Notes: generated by a model not told the origin, from the letters alone. Shown: positions 44,582 through 53,575, numbered from the stretch's first letter. The stretch: 64,000 nucleotides of DNA from CAXXXW01 sp963665555 (GCA_963665555.2 OY762308.1:1178001-1242000); one strand, 5' to 3'. Translations and numbers: made by a program.

Positions 44582-45970
44582 ATGGCGACTCCCTGGACCC
44601 CCGATTCCTGGCGCGGTTTCCCGATCCTCCAGGTCCCGGACTATCCCGATCCCGGACGCCTGGAGCGGGTCGAGCGCGAGATCGCCGGCTATCCCCCGCT
44701 GGTGTTCGTCGGCGAGGCGCAGCGGCTGAAGGCGGCGCTGGCGCGCGTGGCGCGGGGCGAGGCGTTCCTGCTCCAGGGCGGCGACTGCGCGGAGAGCTTC
44801 GCGGAGTTTTCCCCGAACAACATCCGCGACACCTTCCGGGTGCTGCTCCAGATGGCGGTGGTGATGACCTTCGGGGCGGGGATGCCGGTGGTCAAGGTCG
44901 GCCGGCTCGCCGGGCAGTTCGCCAAGCCGCGCTCGAAGCCGACGGAGACCCAGGGCGCGGTCGAACTGCCGAGCTACCGGGGCGACATCGTGAACGCCAT
45001 CGAGTTCGACGAGGCCGCGCGCCGGCCCGATCCGGACCGGCTGCTGCGGGCCTACAACCAGTCGGCCTCGACGCTGAACCTGCTGCGCGCCTTCGCCCAG
45101 GGCGGCTTCGCGGACCTGGAGGCGGTGCACCGCTGGACCCTCGGCTTCGTCTCCGGCTCCCCGCAGGGCGCGCGGTTCGAGGAGGTCGCGGGCCGGATCG
45201 ACGAGTGCCTGCGCTTCATGCGCGCCTGCGGCCTGACCTCCGAATCGACGCAGCAATTGCGCGAGACCGACTTCTACACCTCGCACGAGGCGCTGCTGCT
45301 CGGCTACGAGCAGGCGATGACAAGGCGCGACACCATCACCGGCGACGGCGGCTGGTACAGCACCTCGGCGCACATGGTGTGGATCGGCGACCGGACGCGC
45401 CAGCCGGACGGCGCGCATGTCGAATACGCCCGCGGCATCCGCAACCCGATCGGGCTGAAATGCGGGCCGAGCCTCGACCCCGGCGAGGCGCTGCGCCTGA
45501 TCGACATCCTGAACCCGGAGAACGAGCCGGGCCGGCTCACGCTGATCTGCCGCATGGGCGCGGACAAGGCGCGCGAGAAGCTGCCGCCGCTGGTCCGCGC
45601 GGTCGAGCGCGAGGGGCGCGCGGTGGTGTGGTCGTGCGACCCGATGCACGGCAACACGATCACCTCCTCGACCGGCTACAAGACCCGCCCGGTGGACCGC
45701 GTGCTCGCCGAGACGCGCGCCTTCTTCGATGTGCACCGCGAGGAGGGCAGCTACGCCGGCGGCGTGCATTTCGAGATGACGGGCCAGGACGTGACGGAAT
45801 GCCTCGGCGGCGCCCAGGCGATCGGCGAGGAGTCGCTGGCCGACCGCTACCACACCCATTGCGACCCCAGGCTGAACGGCTCGCAGGCGCTGGAGCTCGC
45901 GTTCCTGGTCGCGGACATGCTGGAGCGCCGCCGCGCCGACGGGACCGCCGACGCGGCGGCCGCGGCCTGA
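44582..45970 (+). CDS. 3-deoxy-7-phosphoheptulonate synthase, class II
   Basis: First enzyme of the shikimate pathway: phosphoenolpyruvate plus erythrose-4-phosphate to DAHP. The 462 residues match the plant/alphaproteobacterial class II type. Metal ligands sit in QGGDCAESF (Cys), WSCDPMHGNT (His), HFEMTGQDVTEC (Glu) and HTHCDPRLNGSQ (Asp). The opening WTPDSWRGFPILQVPDYPD is typical. ATG 44582 follows GAGAGGAC. A phosphoribosyltransferase gene starts 13 bp downstream. Confidence 0.96.
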   Translation: MATPWTPDSWRGFPILQVPDYPDPGRLERVEREIAGYPPLVFVGEAQRLKAALARVARGEAFLLQGGDCAESFAEFSPNNIRDTFRVLLQMAVVMTFGAGMPVVKVGRLAGQFAKPRSKPTETQGAVELPSYRGDIVNAIEFDEAARRPDPDRLLRAYNQSASTLNLLRAFAQGGFADLEAVHRWTLGFVSGSPQGARFEEVAGRIDECLRFMRACGLTSESTQQLRETDFYTSHEALLLGYEQAMTRRDTITGDGGWYSTSAHMVWIGDRTRQPDGAHVEYARGIRNPIGLKCGPSLDPGEALRLIDILNPENEPGRLTLICRMGADKAREKLPPLVRAVEREGRAVVWSCDPMHGNTITSSTGYKTRPVDRVLAETRAFFDVHREEGSYAGGVHFEMTGQDVTECLGGAQAIGEESLADRYHTHCDPRLNGSQALELAFLVADMLERRRADGTADAAAAA

Positions 45971-45983
45971 CCGGGAGGCGGCG

Positions 45984-47156
45984 GTGGCGACCGGGGAGCC
46001 GCTCGCCGCGCGCCGGCCCCGCGACGCCGAGCTTGCGCGCTACGTGGACAAGTACTTCCTGCGCACCAAGGCGATCGTGGCGCGCTTCGGCGACCGGCGG
46101 GTGACCTACGCGGTGTTCATGCGCCGGCCCGTCACCTGCGCGCCGCGCCTCGCGGTCCGCTGGCTGGAGAACATGGCGCGGGAGCGCGGGGCGGAAATCG
46201 ACATCGACCTGCGCCAGCGCGAGGGCGCCTGGGTCGGCGCGGGCGAGCCGATCGCCTACCTCACGGGCTCGCTCCACGAGCTCGTCGACCTGGAGACGCA
46301 GTTCCTGCAGAAGCTCGGCGCCGCCTGCGTCGCCGCCTACAACGCCTATGTCATGTGCGTCGAGCTTCCCCGGACGGCCTTCCTGGCGATGGACGCGCGC
46401 CACTGCGCCGGGGCCGAGATGGCGGAGCTGATGGCCTACGGCGCCAGCGTCGGCTCGGACAAGGCGCGCAAGAAGGTCGGCGCGATCGGCTTCGTCGGCA
46501 ACGCCACCGACGACACGGCCCATTTCTTCGGCCGCGACCGGGGCCTCGGCACCATGCCGCACGCGCTGGTCGGCTACGCCGGGTCCACCGTGCGCGCCGC
46601 CGAGATGTTCCGCGAGACCCACCCGGAGGAGGACCTGACCGTGCTGGTCGACTATTTCGGCCGGGAGATCTCCGATTCCCTCGCGGTCTGCCGGCGCTTC
46701 CCCGAACTCGCGGGCGAGGGCCGGGTGGCGCTGCGGCTCGACACGCACGGGGGGCGCTACGTCGAGGGGCTGGACATCGCGCGCTCCTACGCGGTGCTGG
46801 AGCGCAACGCGACGCGGGCGATCCGGGGCTACCGCTCCGAGGCGGAGCTGCGCCACCTGATCGGCGCCGGCGTGTCGGCGGCCGCGATCTGGCGGCTGCG
46901 CGAGGCGCTGGACGGCGCCGGTTTCCCGAAGGCCCGCATCGTCGGCTCCAGCGGCTTCTCGCCGGAGAAATGCCGGGTGATGGCGCTCGCCGAGGCCCCG
47001 GTTGACACGATCGGCACCGGCTCCTACCTTCCCGAAAAGTGGAGCGACACCTACGCGACCGCCGACATCGTCGATTACGACGGCGAGGCGCGCGTCAAGG
47101 TGGGGCGCGAGTTCCTGCTCCGCGAACCCGGGGCGACGCGCGAAGGGACGCCATGA
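45984..47156 (+). CDS. pncB: Nicotinate phosphoribosyltransferase
   Basis: Joins nicotinate and PRPP to nicotinate mononucleotide in NAD salvage. The 390 residues from GTG 45984 (GGAGGCGG upstream) show FFGRDRGLGTMPHAL, TVLVDYFGREISDS, RLDTHGGRYVEGLD and the C-terminal phosphate loop region DTIGTGSYLPEKW. Length is close to the short PncB group. The stop overlaps the amidotransferase ATG by 4 bp, so the products may work together. Quinolinate or other phosphoribosyltransferase activity is less likely. Confidence 0.85.
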   Translation: MATGEPLAARRPRDAELARYVDKYFLRTKAIVARFGDRRVTYAVFMRRPVTCAPRLAVRWLENMARERGAEIDIDLRQREGAWVGAGEPIAYLTGSLHELVDLETQFLQKLGAACVAAYNAYVMCVELPRTAFLAMDARHCAGAEMAELMAYGASVGSDKARKKVGAIGFVGNATDDTAHFFGRDRGLGTMPHALVGYAGSTVRAAEMFRETHPEEDLTVLVDYFGREISDSLAVCRRFPELAGEGRVALRLDTHGGRYVEGLDIARSYAVLERNATRAIRGYRSEAELRHLIGAGVSAAAIWRLREALDGAGFPKARIVGSSGFSPEKCRVMALAEAPVDTIGTGSYLPEKWSDTYATADIVDYDGEARVKVGREFLLREPGATREGTP

Positions 47157-47872
47157 CGGAGACCGTTCTGTTCGTCTTCCACCGGCGGACCTCCCAGCCC
47201 GGACATGTCGGCGAATTGCTGGCCGAGCGCGGCTACGCCTTCGACCGCCGCTGCCCCTGCGAGGGCGACGCCCTGCCGGAGGACCTTTCGCCCTACGCCG
47301 CCGTCGCCGTGTTCGGCGGCGCGATGAGCGCCAACGACGAGCATCTCGACGGCATCCGCGCCGAACTCGACTTCATCCCCCGCGTGCTGGAGGCCCGGCT
47401 GCCCTATATCGGCATCTGCCTCGGCGGGCAGTTGCTGGCGCGCGTGCTCGGCGGCAGGGTCGCCCCCCATCCCGAGGGCTGGGGCGAGTCGGGCTTCACC
47501 CGCATCCACCCGACCGTCGCGGGGCGCGAGTGGTTCCGGGAGTCGGTGTTCTTCTACCAGGCCCACCGGGAGGGGTTCGAGGCGCCGGCCTCGGCGACGC
47601 CGCTGGCGATGGGCGACATGTTCTCCCACCAGGCTTTCGCCTACGGCGACAACGCCATCGCGACGCAGTTCCATCCCGAAGTCGCGCGCGAGACGATCGA
47701 CCGCTGGACGATGTACGGCGCGCACCGGCTCGGCCGGCCGGGCGCGCAGCCGCGCCGGGCGCACCTGAAGGGCTGGGAGCTTTTCGCGCCGGGGATCGAC
47801 CGCTGGCGGCGCGCGCTGCTGGACCGTTTCGGGCTGCGCGGGCCGGCCCGCATGGCCGAGGCGGCGGACTGA
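47153..47872 (+). CDS. Class I glutamine amidotransferase-like protein (GATase1)
   Basis: 239 residues. The nucleophile is C89 in YIGICLGGQLLARVLGG and the His/Glu pair is in ATQFHPEVAR, so the triad is complete. The layout resembles stand-alone GMP-synthase-like amidotransferases. The ATG lies within the pncB stop (ATGA). Coupling to a nicotinate-salvage enzyme suggests a role in NAD-related amidation or deamidation, but similar proteins hydrolyse gamma-glutamyl compounds. Confidence 0.85.
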   Translation: MTETVLFVFHRRTSQPGHVGELLAERGYAFDRRCPCEGDALPEDLSPYAAVAVFGGAMSANDEHLDGIRAELDFIPRVLEARLPYIGICLGGQLLARVLGGRVAPHPEGWGESGFTRIHPTVAGREWFRESVFFYQAHREGFEAPASATPLAMGDMFSHQAFAYGDNAIATQFHPEVARETIDRWTMYGAHRLGRPGAQPRRAHLKGWELFAPGIDRWRRALLDRFGLRGPARMAEAAD

Positions 47873-47973
47873 GCGCGCCTCCGCTCCCGTCCCCATACAC
47901 CGCTTCCCTTCCCCGCCGCCGCGCCGCGCTTGGGCATGGACAAGCGCGGCGGAAGCGTTCACATTCGCGCCGG

Positions 47974-47987
47974 GTCCCGCGCGGGAC
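47974..47987. promoter_or_regulatory. Perfect 14-bp palindrome upstream of the GPP34 gene
   Basis: GTCCCGCGCGGGAC lies 52 bp before the GPP34 start in a 167-bp gap. It could be an operator or a chance GC palindrome. Confidence 0.3.
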
Positions 47988-48039
47988 TTGCAAGGGCGGG
48001 GCGGCGGCTCCGCCGGCCATGGATCGGGGAGCGTTCGCC

Positions 48040-48690
48040 ATGCTGACCTTCGCGGAAGAACTGCTGCTTCTGCTGCTGGACGATACCGAGGGCGATTTCG
48101 TGCCCGTCCCCGAAGGGGCGATGCAATACGCGCTGGCCGGCGCGGTGCTGATGGACCTCGCGCTGGAGAACCGGATCGACACCGACCTCGAATCGCTGAT
48201 GCTGCTGGACCGGACGCCGCTCGGCGACGACATCCTCGACGCCGCGCTGGCCCGCATCGTGGCGGACGGCGGCGTGCACAGCCCGCGCCACTGGGTCGAG
48301 ACGATCGCCGCCGACGCCGCCGAAATCCGCGAGCGCGCGCTGGCCCGGCTGGTCCAGCGCGGCATCCTGGAGCGCCAGGAGGAGCGGTTCCTGTGGGTGT
48401 TCCGCTCGCGGCGCTACCCGGTGGTGGACGGCGCGGCGGAGCGCGAGGTGAAGCTGCGGATCATGGGCGTGCTGTTCTCGGACGAGATCCCGGAGCCGCG
48501 CGACATCGTGATCATCTGCCTGGTCGACGCCTGCCGGATTTTCAACGAACTGCTGCCGGCGCGGGAACTGAACACGGTCCGCGCCCGCATCGACCAGGTG
48601 CGCAAGATGGACCTGATCGGCCAGGCCGTCGCCAAATCCGTCTGGGACATCCAGAGTTCGCTGGTCGCGGCGGCCTACCCGATGGTTTAG
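48040..48690 (+). CDS. GPP34 (Golgi phosphoprotein 3-like) domain protein
   Basis: 216 residues from ATG 48040, with GGGGAG 10 bp upstream; ATG 48019 is an alternative. The GPP34 pattern is clear: MLTFAEELLLLLLDDTEGDF, YALAGAVLMDLALENRIDTD, LARLVQRGILERQEERFLW, the basic strand RYPVVD, and VIICLVDACRIFNELL. In eukaryotes this fold binds phosphatidylinositol-4-phosphate; bacterial members have no settled role. Its stop overlaps the end of the convergent decayed HEPN-MNT locus by 4 bp. Confidence 0.85.
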   Translation: MLTFAEELLLLLLDDTEGDFVPVPEGAMQYALAGAVLMDLALENRIDTDLESLMLLDRTPLGDDILDAALARIVADGGVHSPRHWVETIAADAAEIRERALARLVQRGILERQEERFLWVFRSRRYPVVDGAAEREVKLRIMGVLFSDEIPEPRDIVIICLVDACRIFNELLPARELNTVRARIDQVRKMDLIGQAVAKSVWDIQSSLVAAAYPMV

Positions 48691-49240
48691 CGGCGGGCGG
48701 CGGCGGGGAAGGCCCTTCGGTCGCGCCCGCGCGGCGCGCGGTACAACTCCACGCCCTCGCGCGCGATATGTTCGCGCAGGGCGGCGTTGCCGATCTTCGC
48801 GTGCAGGACCGGATCGACCCGTTGCGGGATCGTCGACGCCTCGAACGCCTCGTCGAGGGCGGCCCGGTCGGCGTCGGTCAGGCGGTCGCCGAAAAGCGCG
48901 ATGTCCACGTCCGAGGCGGGGCGTGCGTTCCCGTCGCGCGCGAGCCGAACAGCACCGCGCGCTCGACCCGCTCGTTGGCGGCGAGCACGGCGACGATGGC
49001 GGCGCGCCGCCCGTCCGTCAGGCCGCCGGTCACGGCGCGCAGCCTCCCGCATCGGGCCCGCAGCGCGTCGCGCGGGCGGGCCGTCGTCGCGAGGAAGGCG
49101 GCGAAACCGTCGAGCCGCTGGCGCCACCGTTTCCCGTCCTTCAGCGTCTTCCAGGCCAGTTCGTGGGAGAACACGAAATCGCGTTCGAGGTCCCTCCCCG
49201 GCGACCGGGGCCGGCGAAACTTTCGAGCCGCTGGCGCCAC
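48687..49240 (-). pseudogene. Decayed HEPN-MNT (nucleotidyltransferase) toxin-antitoxin locus
   Basis: Two registers must be joined near 48927-48932. The upstream frame has HEPN substrate-binding-like pieces (DLERDFVFSHELAWKTLKD, RWRQRLDGF) and the start of a minimal nucleotidyltransferase, NERVERAVLFGSRATG. The downstream frame continues ARPASDVDIALFGDRLTDAD and IAREGVELYRAPRG to 48687. The G-S-x-x-x-G plus D-x-D core is otherwise complete. The HEPN part is truncated by an in-frame stop, and a near-identical 30-bp repeat lies within it. A functional pair is unlikely as sequenced. Confidence 0.65.
49100..49129. repeat. 30-bp direct repeat, copy 1
   Basis: Matches copy 2 (49213-49242) at 28 of 30 positions; core TCGAGCCGCTGGCGCCACCG. 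It encodes RWRQRLDGF of the HEPN fragment on the minus strand. Confidence 0.85.
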
Positions 49241-49242
49241 CG
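49213..49242. repeat. 30-bp direct repeat, copy 2
   Basis: Second copy, offset 113 bp. In its own frame it would encode RWRQRLESF, the same HEPN N-terminal motif, so the repeat is a duplication of coding sequence rather than a mobile element. Confidence 0.85.
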
Positions 49243-49373
49243 GCCGCGAGAAACGCTATAGCCGATCGCCGAAGCAAGGCCAAACCCGGCGGGGCGGTTT
49301 CGGAAGCGCCGAAGGCGCGACTCCGGTCGCCGGCGCAGTCGGAAGGGGCGGCGGCGGCGGAGGGAAACGCCGT

Positions 49374-50880
49374 TCAGTCGCGCCCGATCCCTTCCCCGAA
49401 CGCCGCCTCCAGTTCGGCCAGCGCCGGGCTGTCGGGGGAGTGGGCGCGGAGCAAGGCCGCGTAGTTGTGTGCAACGCCGCGCGTGTGGGGGTGTTCGTCT
49501 CCGAGCGCCGCCCGAAACACGTTGAGCGCCTGCCGATAGAGCGGCTCCGCATCCTTGTGGCGCCCTGTCGCCCGCAACAACTCAGCGAGATTGTTGAGAC
49601 GCCCGGCATAGTCGGGATGCTGTTCTCCGAGTGTCGCACGGTCGATCTCCAGAGCCCGACGATAAAGCACCTCCGCCTCCTCGTGGTGCTCCGTCTCCGC
49701 CAACAAAGTGCCGAGGTTGTTGAGACGAGTGGCATAGTCGGGATGCTGTTCTCCGAGCGTCTCCCGGCCGATTTCCAGAGCCTGACGGTAGAGCGACTCT
49801 GCCTCCGCGTGGCGCCCTGTCTCTCGCAACAACACGGCAAGGTTGTTGAGGCCAGTGGCATAGTCCGGATGCCGCTCGCCCAAGGCTTCTCGATCGATCT
49901 CCAACACTTGTCGGTATAGCGGCTCCGCCTCCTCGTAGCGCCCCGTTTCTCGCAACAACACGGCAAGGTTGTTGAGGCCGGCGGAGTAGTTGGGATGCTG
50001 GTCTCCAAGCGTCTCCTGGCAGATCTCCAAAGCTTGCAGGTAAAGGGACTCGGCTTCCGCGATCTGGCCCATGTCCTTCCGCAAGTTCGCAAGGTTGTTG
50101 AGGGCCTCCCCGACTTCCAGCGAAGCTTCGCCGTGCTCGCGGCGCGCGCGCCCCAAGCAATCTTCCATGTGGCGGCGAGCGGCCTCGTACCGGCCGGCGC
50201 GGCGCGCGAACTCACCGGCCCTGGCGAGGCGGGGAACCGTGGGATCGAGGCGCGCGGCCTTGTCGAAATGGTCCGCCGCCGCCGCCCAATCGATGCGCTG
50301 CGCTGCGATCTTCCCCGCGCTGGAACGCCGCCTCGGCGGCGCGGGCGACGACGGTTTCCTCCCCGGCCTCTATCTCCGCCAGCACGGCGTCCGCTCCTGC
50401 GAAATCCCCGGCCACCAGCGCCCCGCGCGCCTCGGCCAAACGATCCTCCCCGACGGTTCCGCTCAAGCGGTCCAGCGCCGTCGTGAGTTCGGCGATCTTC
50501 GCGCGTTCTTCTTCGTAAGCGGCCTCGACATCGGAGAGTTGGCGATTGAGTTCCGCGATCTGGCTCTCAAGTCGCTTACGGTCTTCGCCGTGTGCTTTAT
50601 CGCGTTCCGCGATAATCCGTTGCCGTTGCGTTTCCCGCGCATCCTCGAAATCCGCTACCGACATCCGAACTTCGCCGCCGGGCGGGGGCCGCGGCGCCGA
50701 AGCCGGCGGCGGCGATGGTTGCTCTTGCGGCGACGGGTTTTCTTTCCGCCGAACGATCGGAGAGCAAAGCCGCTGCACGATAGGCGCAAAAATCGGGCCG
50801 CAGACCGCGGCGATAGCGATTACGGCCGTGGCGTTATCGAGGACTTTCAACCAGCCCCATAGCTCGCCGACAAACTCCAT
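49374..50880 (-). pseudogene. Membrane-anchored coiled-coil TPR protein, frameshifted
   Basis: The first frame starts at ATG 50880: a membrane helix (NATAVIAIAAVCGPIFAPIV), a Pro-rich linker and a coiled coil (RQRIIAERDKAHGEDRKRLE and on). At the C4 run 50313-50316 the frame breaks after AAEAAFQRG. The other register continues KIAAQRIDWAAAADHFDKAA, then five to six 42-residue TPRs of kinesin-light-chain type (EALNNLANLRKDMGQIAEAE and HPDYATGLNNLAVLLRETGR) to 49374. An extra G in the run explains the break. Joined length is about 500 residues. The TPRs would bind a partner; none is known. Confidence 0.8.
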
Positions 50881-50904
50881 CGCGCGCCCCCTACCCTTGC
50901 CCCG

Positions 50905-51807
50905 TCAATCCACCTCGATCCGGTAGAACTCCGCCGCGTTGCGCCGGAACACGCGGTCGGTTTCGTCGGCCGACAGGTCGGAGAGGATTTCCAGCATTCC
51001 CTCAAGCTGCGCGCGGTAGCCGACGCGCAGGCCGGCGACCGGGAAGTTGGACGCCCACATGCAGCGCGCGACGCCGAAAACCTCCACCGCCTCGCGCACC
51101 GGGCGGCGGTTGCCCTCCACGGTCCACGGCGCGTCGCGCAGGCCGAGTTCGGAGAGCTTCAACATGACGTTCGGGCAGGCGGCGATCGCCTCCATCGCCG
51201 CGCGCCAGGCGGCGAGGCCGGCCTCGCTCCGGTCCCAGGGAAAGCCGGTGTGGTTCAGGACGACGCGCAGGCCCGGATGCCGGCCCACCGCGTCCGCCGC
51301 CTCGTAAAGGTGCCAGTACGGCACGCGCAGGTCGTAGGCGAGGTCGAGCCGCTCCAGCAGCGCCAGCCCGGCGCGCCAGGCCGGGTCGCGCGCGCTGCCC
51401 GGCGGCGGCTCGGCCGGGATCGCGCCGGGCGACGGGGCCGTCACGGGCTTCGAGCGCACGCCCCGGAACAGCGGGCAGGCCATGTGGCCGCGCAGCACCT
51501 CCTCGCGATCGCCGGCGGCGAGCCAGACATGGCCGACGATGGCGCCGGGCAGCCCGTGGGCGGCGGCGAGGCCCGCGACCCACTCCGTCTCCGCGACCTG
51601 GGCGCTCCGGTCCCACTCCGCCTCGACATGCACGGTGGCGGCGATGTCGAACCCGGCGGCGTCGCGGCGGTAGTCCGCCGGCAGGTAGTCGCGCCCGAGC
51701 GCCGAATAGTCGCCGAGGAAGAACCCCGGCTCCGGCGGGCCGGCGAGCCAGGGGTGCCGGCCCATGCCGAGGTCCCAGAAATGATGGTGCGCGTCCACGA
51801 TCCGCAC
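50905..51807 (-). CDS. Amidohydrolase-2 family protein (lactonase/decarboxylase-like, COG3618)
   Basis: 300 residues from GTG 51807, with GGGGGGAAGG upstream. A TIM-barrel hydrolase: metal-binding DAHHHFWDLG at the N-terminus, VVLNHTGFPWDR in the middle and CMWASNFPVAG near the end. In several relatives the last motif has Asp instead of Asn, so the metal site may differ. Relatives open sugar lactones or act on 2-pyrone-4,6-dicarboxylate. An EamA transporter gene lies 20 bp upstream in the same direction. Confidence 0.85.
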   Translation of the reverse strand: MRIVDAHHHFWDLGMGRHPWLAGPPEPGFFLGDYSALGRDYLPADYRRDAAGFDIAATVHVEAEWDRSAQVAETEWVAGLAAAHGLPGAIVGHVWLAAGDREEVLRGHMACPLFRGVRSKPVTAPSPGAIPAEPPPGSARDPAWRAGLALLERLDLAYDLRVPYWHLYEAADAVGRHPGLRVVLNHTGFPWDRSEAGLAAWRAAMEAIAACPNVMLKLSELGLRDAPWTVEGNRRPVREAVEVFGVARCMWASNFPVAGLRVGYRAQLEGMLEILSDLSADETDRVFRRNAAEFYRIEVD

Positions 51808-51827
51808 GGCCTTCCCCCCTTCCCCGG

Positions 51828-52715
51828 TCAGGCGACGCCGGCGCGCCGCGCCGCCCGCAGCGTCAGCGCGGCGTGGACCGCCAGCACGACGACGATCAGC
51901 CCGCCGCCCGCCAGCGTCTCCGGCGGCGGCTCCTCGGCGATCGCCATCCAGACCCAGAGCGGCCCCAGCACCGTCTCCAGCAGCAGGATCAGGCTCACCT
52001 CCGGCGCGGAAATGTGGCGCGGCGCGCGGGTCAGCAGCACGAAGGACGCCGGCAGCAGCACCAGCCCCAAAAGCGCCAGCAGCCCGAACCCGGCCGGGGC
52101 CACATAGAGGTCCCCCGCCATCGACAGGCCGATCGCGCAGATCAGCACGCCCGCCGCCGCGATCGCCGGCGTCATGTCCACCCGCCGCGCGAGGCGCACC
52201 AGCACGAAATGGATGCCGAGGCCGATCGCGGCGGCGAGCGCGGCCAGGTTGCCGAACAGCCCGCCGCCCTCGACCTCGCTCGCGAAGACCAGCGCGATCC
52301 CCGCCAGCGAGGCCGCGATCGCCGCCCAGGTGCGGCGCGGAACCCGCTCGCGCAGCAGCGCGACCGAGAACAGGGCCGCGAACAGCGGCGCGGTGGCGAT
52401 GATCGCCAGCGTGTTGGCGACGGCGGTGCTCTGCACCGAAAGCTGGAAGGCGGCGTTGTTGATGGCGAACAGCACCGCGACCAGCGCGCCGATCCAGCCG
52501 GTCGCCCACAGCCGCGCCGGCGCGGCGCGGCCGTACAGCGCCGCCAGCACCACCGCCATGCCCGCCGCCAGGAAGGCCCCGCGCCAGGCGATGAAGCTCC
52601 ACGGGTCGATATCGACCAGCCGGATGATCAGCGTGTCCGGCGACAGCAACAGCACGCCGGCCACGCCGAGGGCGAGGCCCGTCGCCTGCGATCCGTCCTC
52701 CCGCCGCGCCGCCAT
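51828..52715 (-). CDS. EamA/DMT-family transporter
   Basis: 295 residues with ten predicted helices in two EamA units; PWSFIAWRGAFLAAGMAVVL and LLLETVLGPLWVWMAIAEEP are typical. Start ATG 52715. It lies 20 bp upstream of the amidohydrolase gene and 10 bp downstream of a GST gene, all minus strand, so GST-EamA-amidohydrolase is a likely operon. Substrate unknown. It is not a close copy of the EamA protein at 38412. Confidence 0.88.
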   Translation of the reverse strand: MAARREDGSQATGLALGVAGVLLLSPDTLIIRLVDIDPWSFIAWRGAFLAAGMAVVLAALYGRAAPARLWATGWIGALVAVLFAINNAAFQLSVQSTAVANTLAIIATAPLFAALFSVALLRERVPRRTWAAIAASLAGIALVFASEVEGGGLFGNLAALAAAIGLGIHFVLVRLARRVDMTPAIAAAGVLICAIGLSMAGDLYVAPAGFGLLALLGLVLLPASFVLLTRAPRHISAPEVSLILLLETVLGPLWVWMAIAEEPPPETLAGGGLIVVVLAVHAALTLRAARRAGVA

Positions 52716-52725
52716 CGTCGCGCGA

Positions 52726-53340
52726 TCAGGCCGCCGCGCGCGCGCGTCGCAGGGCCGGGCGGGCCTCCAGCCGTTCGGCGTAGGCGGCGACGTTCGGCTT
52801 GTCCGACAGGTCGGCGCCGAGGTTTTTGGAAACGACGCAGGCGTGGCCGGTCATGATGTCGGCGCCGGAGAAACCGCCGGCCAGGAACTCCCGCCCCTCC
52901 AGGCCGCGCTCCACCGCCGACAGCATCCGGGTGAGCAGGCGGGTCGCCCGGTCGACATTGTCCTGGTTCCGCCGCTCCTCGGGCAGGAAGATCGTTTCGA
53001 CGACGATGACGTTGACCTGCGGCATGATCATGCCCTCGGCGTAGTGCAGCCATTGCAGGTAGGCCGGGAAGTCCGGCGAATCCCGCTCCGGGAGCATCCG
53101 CCCGCCGCCGTGGCGCGCCAGCACGTATTCGACGATGGCGCCCGACTCGAACAGCATCGTGTCGCCGTCCTCCAGCGCCGGGACGCGGCCCATCGGGTGC
53201 TTGGACAGGTAGTCCGGCGCGCGCATCGCCTTCTCGCCGAGCTTGAAGACCTGGAGGTCGTAGGGCAGGCCCAGCTCCTCGAACAGCCACAGCACGCGCA
53301 CGGAGCGCGAGTTCGGCGCGTGGTAGATTTTCATCGTCAT
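52726..53340 (-). CDS. Glutathione S-transferase
   Basis: 204 residues, MTMKIYHAPNSRSVRVLWLF, where Ser in NSRS is the likely glutathione-activating residue. MGRVPALEDGD supplies the cis-Pro, FESGAIVEYVLARHG the gamma-glutamyl contact, and FSGADIMTGHA the conserved C-terminal N-capping box. ATG 53340 follows GGAGGA with 4-bp spacing; ATG 53334 is the alternative. First gene of a probable GST-EamA-amidohydrolase operon. Confidence 0.92.
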   Translation of the reverse strand: MTMKIYHAPNSRSVRVLWLFEELGLPYDLQVFKLGEKAMRAPDYLSKHPMGRVPALEDGDTMLFESGAIVEYVLARHGGGRMLPERDSPDFPAYLQWLHYAEGMIMPQVNVIVVETIFLPEERRNQDNVDRATRLLTRMLSAVERGLEGREFLAGGFSGADIMTGHACVVSKNLGADLSDKPNVAAYAERLEARPALRRARAAA

Positions 53341-53501
53341 CGGGTCCTCCCGGCGGTGGAACGAACGGCCGCGCGACGGATAGCACGGGCGGCGCGCCCG
53401 GCGGGAAAAAACCGCGCGCCCGGCGTCCCGGCGCGCGTCCCCGGCCGGCGCGGAGCCGCCCGGCCCCGGTTTCATGTCCTTTTCCAATGGGTTGGAAGCG
53501 G

Positions 53502-53575
53502 TAGCGGAGGAGGGACTTGAACCCCCGACACGCGGATTATGATTCCGCTGCTCTAACCAGCTGAGCTACTCCGCC
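53502..53575 (-). tRNA. tRNA-Met (CAT), elongator
   Basis: Acceptor stem GGCGGAG pairs with CTCCGCT. The anticodon loop ATCATAA, closed by GCGGA/TCCGC, gives CAT. The T-arm contains GGTTCAAGTCC. The sequence after the discriminator A is CCG, so CCA is not encoded and must be added. It lacks the initiator's unpaired first base. A lysidine-modified tRNA-Ile2 is not formally excluded. Confidence 0.93.

Noticed and set aside
41087..45970. 1627-codon plus-strand open frame
   Set aside because: Only its last 462 codons are the DAHP synthase; the rest is antisense to the aminotransferase, coiled-coil and MFS genes.
49100..49242. 30-bp direct repeats as insertion-sequence ends or attachment sites
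   Set aside because: They are in direct orientation, lie within coding remnants, repeat the same protein motif, and no transposase or integrase is nearby.
53482..53497. TTCCAA-TGGG-TTGGAA hairpin beside tRNA-Met as a terminator
   Set aside because: The stem is 6 bp only, and the minus-strand sequence after it is A-rich rather than T-rich.
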